Assembly: GCA_041750975.1 (NCBI GenBank)
Contig: JBGSYN010000023.1
Coordinates: 1-20,387, forward strand
DNA: 20,387 nt
Direction of reading: 5' to 3'
Origin: JBGSYN01 sp041750975
GTDB taxonomy: Bacteria; Pseudomonadota; Alphaproteobacteria; Geminicoccales; Geminicoccaceae
The notes under the pieces are model-generated. The model saw nothing but the letters and a program-made list of their open reading frames with translations. It did no database searches and was not told the DNA's origin. A program made the position numbers and the translations under genes. Of the stretch, positions 14,441 to 20,387 are shown in pieces (position 1 is the stretch's first letter; every line of letters starts with the position of its first letter).

Positions 14441-15562
14441 ATGTCGTTGTTTCGACAATTCGGTATTCTGATTGTTCTCGCCGCCGGTCTCGGCGGGGTC
14501 TGGCTGTGGAACACGCGGCAGGTGGCCTCGGATACCGAGGTGCGTCCGATCCGCGGCAGTGAAGCGGCGGGTATCCCGGTAGTTGTCACGCCAACCATGA
14601 TGGCGACGGATTCGACCGTGGTCGAGGCAGTCGGCACCGGGCGAGCCGAGCAATCTATCATGGTCTATCCGTCCGTTCCCGGCGAGGTGGCTCAGATTTT
14701 GTTCGAAGCCGGCGATCGTGTCGACGCGAATCAGCCCTTGGTCCGTCTGGACGCGGAGGACGAGCAGGCCGCCCTCGACCTGACCCAGGTCGAGGGCGAG
14801 CAGGCGAGGCAGGTGCTCAAGCGCTATGAGCAGGCCATGCCCACGGGGGCCGTTTCTGAGCTCGAGTTCGATTCGGCACGGACCGATCTGCGTCTCGCTG
14901 AGCTCCAAGTGCGGCGGGCGGAGATCGCCCTCGACAACCGCACGATCGAAGCCCCTTTCGCCGGTGTCGTCGGCCTGCCCCAGGTCGATATGGGCGACAG
15001 GGTGGATGAAAGCGTGCCGCTCGCAACACTGGACGACAGGTCACGTATTCATGTCGAATTCGACGTCCCCGAATCGTTCTCGAGCAGGGTCCAGCGCGGC
15101 GATACGGTCGAGCTTCGAGCCTGGAGCTTGCCGCAGCGGCTGTTCGAGGGCGTGGTCTCGGCGACTGCCAGTCGCCTCGATCCGGAAACCCGCACCTTGA
15201 GGGTGCGGGCGACGGTGCAGAACGACGATGACATTCTGCTGCCCGGCATGTCGTTCGCGATCGTCCTGGCGGTGACGGGCGACGATTATCCGAGCGTGCC
15301 GGAGGTGGCCGTTATGTGGGATCGGGACGGCTCCTATGTCTGGCGGATCGTCGAGGGCCGAGCCGAGCGCGTCACCCTGAGTATCGTTCGGCGCGACGGG
15401 GCGCGGGTGCTGGTCGATGGCGAGCTCGGAGTCGGGGATCAGGTCGTCTCGGAAGGCGTCCAGCGGGTGCGCGCCGGCTCCGAGGTCCGTATCCTCGACG
15501 AGGCAACGACAGGTCTGTCGCCCGCCGCGGCCGCAGACAACCAACCTTCGCCCAGTAGCTGA
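14441..15562 (+). CDS. RND efflux periplasmic adaptor (membrane fusion protein)
   Basis: The 373-residue protein has an N-terminal membrane anchor (~7-23, ILIVLAAGLGGVWLW). The usual adaptor order follows: a first lipoyl half (SIMVYPSVPGEVAQILFEAGDRVDANQPLVRLD), a helical hairpin (~110-155), a second lipoyl half (RTIEAPFAGVVGLPQVDMGDRV), a beta-barrel (~200-270, ending LLPGMSFAIVLAV) and a membrane-proximal domain (~275-350). It links the inner-membrane pump to the outer-membrane channel. The ATG at 14441 has only a weak ribosome site. It is first in the tripartite operon, 12 bases before the pump gene. Cargo unknown; family members commonly export drugs or lipophilic compounds. Confidence 0.92.
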   Translation: MSLFRQFGILIVLAAGLGGVWLWNTRQVASDTEVRPIRGSEAAGIPVVVTPTMMATDSTVVEAVGTGRAEQSIMVYPSVPGEVAQILFEAGDRVDANQPLVRLDAEDEQAALDLTQVEGEQARQVLKRYEQAMPTGAVSELEFDSARTDLRLAELQVRRAEIALDNRTIEAPFAGVVGLPQVDMGDRVDESVPLATLDDRSRIHVEFDVPESFSSRVQRGDTVELRAWSLPQRLFEGVVSATASRLDPETRTLRVRATVQNDDDILLPGMSFAIVLAVTGDDYPSVPEVAVMWDRDGSYVWRIVEGRAERVTLSIVRRDGARVLVDGELGVGDQVVSEGVQRVRAGSEVRILDEATTGLSPAAAADNQPSPSS

Positions 15563-15574
15563 CCGGATCGCCCG

Positions 15575-17215
15575 ATGGATCTTCCCTCACTCTCCGTCCG
15601 GCGACCGGTCCTGATTATCGTCGTCAATCTCCTGATCATCATTGCCGGGCTCGCTGCACTCACCGGGGTCGAGGTGAGGGAACTGCCCGATGTCGACAGT
15701 CCCGTCGTCACGGTCAGAGCCGAATATGAAGGTGCGGCACCGGAGACGGTCGACGCCGAGGTGACGGGCGTCCTCGAAGGTGCAGTGGCCCGCGTACCCG
15801 GCATCAGGGCCATCGAGAGCAGCAGCGAGGAAGGCAATGCGCGCATCCGGGTCTCGTTCCGCGAGGACGTCGATCTCAACGCGGCTGCCAACGACGTGCG
15901 GGAGGCGGTGGCCACGGTCGAGCGGCAATTGCCCGATGGCGCCGACAATCTTACTGTGGTCAAGGCCGATGACGATGCCGACCCGATCATCCGTCTCGCT
16001 CTTCTAAGCGACACGCTGTCCGCCGAAGAGCTTACCTATCTCGCCGAGAACGAGATAGCGCCGGATCTCGCAGCCGTACCCGGCGTCGCCAGTATCGAGC
16101 TCAGTGGCGAGCGGGAACGGGTCCTTCGGATTATCGTCGATCCCCTGCGTCTGGCGAGCTACGGGCTCTCGGTGGACGCGGTTGCCGATACCTTGCGGCA
16201 GGCCGATTTCGACGTGCCGGCCGGGAGCTTCACCTCGCGCGACCAGTTGATGATCGTCAGGGCCGAGGCCCTGGTCTGGCAGCCGCAGGAAATCGAGAAG
16301 CTCGAGGTCCGTAACGGCATCCGCGTCGGCGACATCGCACAAGTGATCTACGGGCCGGAAGACGCCGGTTCTATGGTGCGGCTCGACGGCAGGACGGTCG
16401 TCGGGCTCTCGGTGATCCGCCAAGCCCAGTCGAACACGATTTCGATCGCGGACGGTGTGGCTGCCGCCGTAACGCAGTTGAACCGGACGCTCGACGCGGC
16501 GGAGCTGGTCGTCACCTCCGACGATTCGGAGTTCATCCGGGGCTCGGTTCGAGAAGTGGTCAAGAGCCTTGGCCTCGCGACGCTGGTGGTGATTGCGGTC
16601 ATCTATGTCTTCCTCGGCAAGCTGAGGCCGACATTGATTCCAGCCGTGACGATCCCGGTCGCCTTGATCGGCACGGTTTCTGCAATCTGGCTTCTCGGCT
16701 TTTCGATCAATATTCTGACGCTGCTCGCACTGGTGCTGGCGACCGGGATGATCGTCGACGACGCCATCGTCGTGCTCGAGAACATCCAGAGCCAGCGCGC
16801 CAGGGGGCTGGGACCGCTGGCGGCCGCCGTGACGGGCACGAGGCAGGTTTTCTTTGCCGTCATCGCAACCACGGCAACCCTGGTTTCGGTCTTCCTGCCG
16901 ATCGCATTCCTGCCGAGCGAGGCGGGCCGGCTCTTCACGGAGTTCGGCTTCGTCCTCGCCATCGCCGTTGCCATATCCTCGTTCGTCGCCCTCTCGCTCT
17001 GCCCGATGTTGGCGTCCCGCATGGCGATGGCGGAGGCCGGCAAAACCGCGCATGCCGGATGGTGGGAGCGCTTTGCGGCACCCGCTGGGCGATGGCTTGC
17101 GGGTTTGCATGAGCGCCTGCTGGAGGGCTTGTTGGCGGCCCGTATTCTGGCTCTGGGCATCTTCGTCGCCGGCGCCGGCATGGCCTTTCTCCTCTACGAT
17201 CAAGTCGATCAGTAA
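15575..17215 (+). CDS. RND efflux pump, N-terminal part (ends at in-frame TAA)
   Basis: Residues 1-546 are the first half of an AcrB/HAE-type RND pump. They include TM1 (~11-29), porter subdomains, the TM2-TM6 bundle with the proton-relay motif GMIVDDAIVVLENI (Asp395/Asp396), and TM7 (~521-540). The frame is then closed by TAA at 17213-17215. The codons after the stop, in the same frame, continue as LLPEEDRGRLYVS. Family members normally read ELxPEEDRG here, so the stop replaces a Glu codon (GAA to TAA). This half alone could not form a working pump. Either the gene is newly inactivated, the two halves assemble, the stop is read through, or the base is a sequencing error. The adaptor gene lies 12 bases upstream. 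Confidence 0.88.
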   Translation: MDLPSLSVRRPVLIIVVNLLIIIAGLAALTGVEVRELPDVDSPVVTVRAEYEGAAPETVDAEVTGVLEGAVARVPGIRAIESSSEEGNARIRVSFREDVDLNAAANDVREAVATVERQLPDGADNLTVVKADDDADPIIRLALLSDTLSAEELTYLAENEIAPDLAAVPGVASIELSGERERVLRIIVDPLRLASYGLSVDAVADTLRQADFDVPAGSFTSRDQLMIVRAEALVWQPQEIEKLEVRNGIRVGDIAQVIYGPEDAGSMVRLDGRTVVGLSVIRQAQSNTISIADGVAAAVTQLNRTLDAAELVVTSDDSEFIRGSVREVVKSLGLATLVVIAVIYVFLGKLRPTLIPAVTIPVALIGTVSAIWLLGFSINILTLLALVLATGMIVDDAIVVLENIQSQRARGLGPLAAAVTGTRQVFFAVIATTATLVSVFLPIAFLPSEAGRLFTEFGFVLAIAVAISSFVALSLCPMLASRMAMAEAGKTAHAGWWERFAAPAGRWLAGLHERLLEGLLAARILALGIFVAGAGMAFLLYDQVDQ

Positions 17216-17254
17216 CTGCTGCCGGAAGAAGATCGGGGCCGTCTCTATGTCTCC

Positions 17255-18694
17255 ATGTCCGGCCCTGACGGCGTCGGCCGGGACTATATGGAGCGGCAGG
17301 CGCGAAAGGTCGAAGCCGCACTTCAGCCGCTGCGCGAGAGCGGCGAAGTTGAGAACATCTTCACCGTGGTCGGCCGCTGGGACCCGAACCGCGCGATCAT
17401 CGTCGCTCCGCTGCAGCCCTGGTCGGAGCGAAGCCGTAGCCAGTTCGAAATTGCCGACGATGTCAGGGCTGCCGTCAGCGACATGCCGGGCGCCAATGTT
17501 CGCGTCGGCTCCTCCAACAGCTTGAGCATCCGCGGTGCCGGCAGCGGCTTCGAATTCGCGTTGCTGGGATCGAATTATCCCGATATCGCCATGGCGGCCG
17601 ACGGGTTCGTCGCGGCGATCAGAGAACGGATCCCTGGCCTCCGGGACCTCCGGATGTCCTATCGGCCGACCCAGCCGCAAATATCGATCCACATCGACCG
17701 GCGCCGCGCCGAGGATCTCGGCGTCCCGATCGACAGCATATCCAGTACGCTTCGCGCCATGGTCGACGGCTTCGAAGTGACCGAACTCATGGTCGAGGAT
17801 CGGGCCTTCCCGGTTCTCCTGGAATCCGCGTCGGGTGCGATCGATGACCCCTCGGACCTTCGCAATCTCTTCGTCTCCGGCGCCAATGGCGCTCTGGTCC
17901 CGCTCTCGGCCTTCATCGATATTCGGGAGGAGGGTGTCGCCGCCGAGCTTGACCGGACCGAGCAACGCCGCGCCATCGAGGTCGATGCCGACATCGCCGA
18001 GGGCTACACCCTGGCAGAAGGGATCGAGGCGCTCGAGGCCCTGGCGGATGAGGTCTTGCCGCCCGGCATCCAATTCATTCTGCTCGGGGAAGCGGCAACG
18101 CTCGAGCAGACCGGCCGCGAAATCGCGATCACGTTCGCCATTGCGGTGCTTGTCGTCCTTCTGGTGCTGGCGGCACAGTTCGAGAGCTTCTTGAGCGCCT
18201 TCGTCATTATCCTGACGGTGCCGTTCGGGCTCGCCGCCGCCATCCTCGCTCTCTATGTCACCGGCACCTCGCTCAACATCTACAGCCAGATCGGCCTTGT
18301 CATGCTGGTCGGACTGATGGCCAAGAACGGCATTCTCATCGTCGAGTTCGCCGATCAGCTGCGCGACCGCGGCCTCGCCGTGCCAGCGGCGATCCGCCAA
18401 TCGTCGCGCGAGCGCCTCCGGCCCGTGATGATGACGATGCTTTCGACGGTGCTCGGCGCCCTGCCCCTGATCTTGAGCAGCGGCCCGGGGGCGGAGGCGC
18501 GAACCGCGATCGGCTGGGTCATTTTCGGCGGGCTCGGCATCGCCACTCTCTTTACCCTGTTTCTGACACCGATCTTCTATAGTCTCCTTGCCCCGCTCGG
18601 CCGTGCCCGTGCCCATCATGGCGACCGCTTGGCCGAGCAGATCGAGGATTCTGAGACAGTCGTCGAGTGGATGCCGGCGCACGCCGCCGAATGA
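17255..18694 (+). CDS. RND efflux pump, C-terminal part (after in-frame TAA)
   Basis: This is the second half of the pump begun at 15575, in the same reading frame. Homology resumes at 17216, directly after the stop; 17255 is merely the first ATG, and it lacks a ribosome site. It contains the second porter region, TM8 (EIAITFAIAVLVVLLVLAAQF), the conserved QFESFLSAFVIILTVPFGLAAAI segment, and GLMAKNGILIVEFADQLRDRG in the TM10-TM11 region. The combined ORF would be 1,039 residues, normal for the family, so nothing but the one codon appears to be lost. The TGA at 18692-18694 overlaps by ATGA the start of the outer-membrane gene, so translation reaching this end would feed that gene. Confidence 0.85.
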   Translation: MSGPDGVGRDYMERQARKVEAALQPLRESGEVENIFTVVGRWDPNRAIIVAPLQPWSERSRSQFEIADDVRAAVSDMPGANVRVGSSNSLSIRGAGSGFEFALLGSNYPDIAMAADGFVAAIRERIPGLRDLRMSYRPTQPQISIHIDRRRAEDLGVPIDSISSTLRAMVDGFEVTELMVEDRAFPVLLESASGAIDDPSDLRNLFVSGANGALVPLSAFIDIREEGVAAELDRTEQRRAIEVDADIAEGYTLAEGIEALEALADEVLPPGIQFILLGEAATLEQTGREIAITFAIAVLVVLLVLAAQFESFLSAFVIILTVPFGLAAAILALYVTGTSLNIYSQIGLVMLVGLMAKNGILIVEFADQLRDRGLAVPAAIRQSSRERLRPVMMTMLSTVLGALPLILSSGPGAEARTAIGWVIFGGLGIATLFTLFLTPIFYSLLAPLGRARAHHGDRLAEQIEDSETVVEWMPAHAAE

Positions 18695-20160
18695 TTCGGG
18701 GGCGGATTTCGGGCGCAAGATATCTTCTTGTGCCGACACTCTCGGCGCTGCTGGCGGGCTGTCCTGCCGTCGGTCCGGACTACCGGCAGCCGGAGCTTGA
18801 GGCTGGCGCCGGCTATCGGGCGCCGATCCCGCCGCTGGTCGGCGAGGCCGACGCCGACATCGCCTGGTGGACCCAGTTCGACGACCGTGTCATCGCGGAA
18901 CTTGTGACCATTGCGGTCGCGGCGAACCTGGACGTCCTGCTCGCTCGAAGCCGGATCCGCGAAGCGGCGGCGCAGCGCCGGTCGGTGCGCTCCGAGCGCT
19001 TCCCGTCGCTCGACGGCGAGGCGGAGGGAGACCTGCTCTACGACCGGGTGATCAGCGGCAGTAATGGCGGCCAGGAGGATGAAACCCAAGGTGCGGTTGC
19101 CGCAGGCGCCGTCTTCGGCTGGAGCGCCGATCTCTTTGGCGGGTTGCGGCGCGCCGAGGAGGCGGCCGAAGCCGAGGCGGTTCGGCAGGTCTGGCTGCGC
19201 CAGGCCGTGGCCCTCGATGTCGCGGGCAGCGTCGCCGGGACCTATGTCGATCTGCGCGGGCTCCAGCGCCGGCTCGAACTCGGCCGCGACTCTCTGGAAC
19301 TGCAGCGTCGAACCCTGGAAATCGTGCGTGGCCGGGTCACTGCCGGGCTCGCGCCGCGGCTCAATCTGGCCCAGGCGGAGGCGGCGGTGGCCCAGTTGCG
19401 GGCCGATCTGGCGCCGGTCCAGACCGACATCGAGCGGGCCACGGATGCGCTGGCCATTCTGCTCGGCCAGCCGCCATCGGTCTTTTCGCTGCCGGTACAG
19501 GAAGGGGATACGGCGATACCCGTGCTCCAGGCGGGCCCGCCGCTCGGCGCGCCGGTCAACCTCCTCAGGCGGCGGCCGGACATCCGCGCCGCCGAACAGA
19601 CCCTGGTTGCGGCCACCGCCGAAATCGGCGTCGCCGAGGCAGATTTCTATCCCGAATTGACGCTGCCCGGCCAACTGACGTTCACCGTCGACGGCATCGG
19701 CACGGGCGATATCGTCCGCGCCGTGGTCGGCTCGTTGAGTGCCGTGCTCGACATTCCGCTGTTCGACGCCGGCGGCCGGACGGCGCGGCTCGATGCCGCC
19801 GAGGCACGCGCCATGCAGGCCCTCCTGATCTATCGCTCGACCCTGCTCACCGCTCTGCAGGAGGTCGAGGGGGCGATGTATAATTATGCCGGCCTGCGGG
19901 AGCGTCTTGCCGCCCTCGATCTCAGTGTCGACGCCAATCGCCGCGCCTTCGAGCAGGCACGAGCCCTCTTCAACGGCGGTCTCGTCAATTTCATCGATGT
20001 GCTGGATTCGCAGCGCGAGTTGACCAGCGCTTTGCAGCAGCGCGCGGAAACCCAGGCCGATCTCACCATTGCAGCAATCGAGCTTTATCGGGCGGCGGGA
20101 TTCGGTCCGTGCGTTCCGGATGATATCGCTATCGATCAGAGACCGTACGATTGTGTTTGA
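18691..20160 (+). CDS. NodT-type outer-membrane efflux lipoprotein
   Basis: The 489-residue protein has a lipoprotein signal peptide with the lipobox LLAGC (Cys24), followed by AVGPDYRQPE, the typical start of the NodT/OprM group. Two repeats of the TolC-type fold follow, with long helices such as LVTIAVAANLDVLLARSRIREAAAQR and AARRTARLDAAEARAMQ-like segments, and the conserved LLRRRPDIRAAEQTL motif between the halves. It forms the trimeric channel through the outer membrane and periplasm for the adaptor and pump encoded upstream. The ATG at 18691 is chosen over a GTG at 18667 because it overlaps the pump stop by ATGA and places the signal peptide correctly. It is the last gene of the tripartite operon; no terminator is evident after it. 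Confidence 0.92.
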   Translation: MIRGRISGARYLLVPTLSALLAGCPAVGPDYRQPELEAGAGYRAPIPPLVGEADADIAWWTQFDDRVIAELVTIAVAANLDVLLARSRIREAAAQRRSVRSERFPSLDGEAEGDLLYDRVISGSNGGQEDETQGAVAAGAVFGWSADLFGGLRRAEEAAEAEAVRQVWLRQAVALDVAGSVAGTYVDLRGLQRRLELGRDSLELQRRTLEIVRGRVTAGLAPRLNLAQAEAAVAQLRADLAPVQTDIERATDALAILLGQPPSVFSLPVQEGDTAIPVLQAGPPLGAPVNLLRRRPDIRAAEQTLVAATAEIGVAEADFYPELTLPGQLTFTVDGIGTGDIVRAVVGSLSAVLDIPLFDAGGRTARLDAAEARAMQALLIYRSTLLTALQEVEGAMYNYAGLRERLAALDLSVDANRRAFEQARALFNGGLVNFIDVLDSQRELTSALQQRAETQADLTIAAIELYRAAGFGPCVPDDIAIDQRPYDCV

Positions 20161-20387
20161 TCGTTTGGTCCTCGCGGGCGTGACGAAACACCGGCGTCTC
20201 ATCCACCATGGCGAAATCGGGCCGCCCCAATTGACCGAGCGCACGCCTGAGTTCGAGTTCGATCGTCCGATAGGCATGTTCGGCGCCCTCGACCGGATGG
20301 CGCGGCGTGGCCGGCTGCAAATTCCGGCCGCGGCCTCAAAACCGCCGAAGCCGCCCTCACCACGGCCCAAAACCGGGCAGTCCGATT
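20129..20387 (-). other. Right-edge region; possible degraded minus-strand reading frames
   Basis: After the outer-membrane gene ends at 20160 no intact gene is seen to the window edge. On the minus strand one frame entering from the edge (PVLGRGEGGFGGFEAAAG) and a second frame (AEHAYRTIELELRRALGQLGRPDF, ending inside the outer-membrane gene) together resemble the C-terminal end of an FMN-dependent alpha-hydroxy-acid dehydrogenase, but only if joined by a frameshift, and the resemblance is weak. On the plus strand a proline-rich frame is open from an ATG at 20277 to the edge without recognisable features. This may be noncoding DNA or a decayed gene end. Confidence 0.2.

Noticed and set aside
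16004..18739. A 911-codon open frame antisense to the RND pump gene
   Set aside because: Its product is low-complexity, rich in D, R, G and H, with no domain. It is the mirror of a high-GC gene whose codon positions suppress antisense stops.
18616..20370. A 584-codon open frame antisense to the outer-membrane gene
   Set aside because: The plus-strand gene has a lipobox, family motifs and operon context; the antisense product is composition-driven and lacks recognisable domains.
1..20387. CRISPR array, tRNA or rRNA gene, insertion sequence
   Set aside because: No regularly spaced direct repeats, cloverleaf-like gene, rRNA segment, transposase or flanking terminal repeats were recognised on reading either strand.

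Overview
The window is high-GC, densely packed DNA. Its gene families (patatin/DUF3734 hydrolases, LysR regulators, a Tat-exported sugar-type binding protein, a NodT-type outer-membrane factor) suggest an alphaproteobacterium, perhaps Rhodospirillales- or Rhizobiales-like. That assignment is inferred from protein style and codon use, not from a marker gene. No rRNA, tRNA, CRISPR array or insertion sequence is visible.

Layout. Bases 1-224 are the C-terminal tail of an enolase-superfamily (mandelate racemase/muconate lactonizing type) enzyme. Its stop codon abuts the stop of a leftward unit made of a short-chain-dehydrogenase remnant (1897-2097), an MFS exporter (692-1900) and a secreted NTF2/SnoaL-like protein (225-668). 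A LysR regulator (2381-3307) diverges from that unit. Next come a small membrane protein and a patatin-DUF3734 hydrolase (3594-5357), a strong terminator (5404-5445), a leftward secreted cupin (5458-5934), and a second, paralogous patatin-DUF3734 gene (6232-7377). The second patatin overlaps by ATGA a frameshifted Tat-type NTF2-like gene (7374-7845). A thiol redoxin (7944-8639) follows and overlaps tail-to-tail a second LysR gene (8612-9517).

Bases 9664-13975 form a leftward solute-uptake and catabolism unit: a Tat-signal binding protein, a single-chain permease that fuses the two usual CUT1-type permeases, and a 2-keto-4-pentenoate-hydratase-like enzyme. No ABC ATPase gene is present here. 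Bases 14441-20160 form a rightward tripartite efflux operon (periplasmic adaptor, RND pump, NodT-type outer-membrane lipoprotein). Its pump gene is split by one in-frame TAA. The last ~225 bases hold no convincing intact gene.

How the parts relate. The left half contains duplicated components: two LysR regulators of one subfamily, two NTF2-like secreted proteins sharing an FLWVSDGR block, and two patatin-DUF3734 enzymes. They are interspersed with a cupin and a redoxin. This looks like a locus built by duplication and rearrangement, possibly concerned with lipid or small-molecule stress, but the function is unknown. The short SDR remnant, the frameshifted NTF2 gene and the stop-interrupted RND gene indicate gene decay, or in the latter two cases possibly sequencing error.
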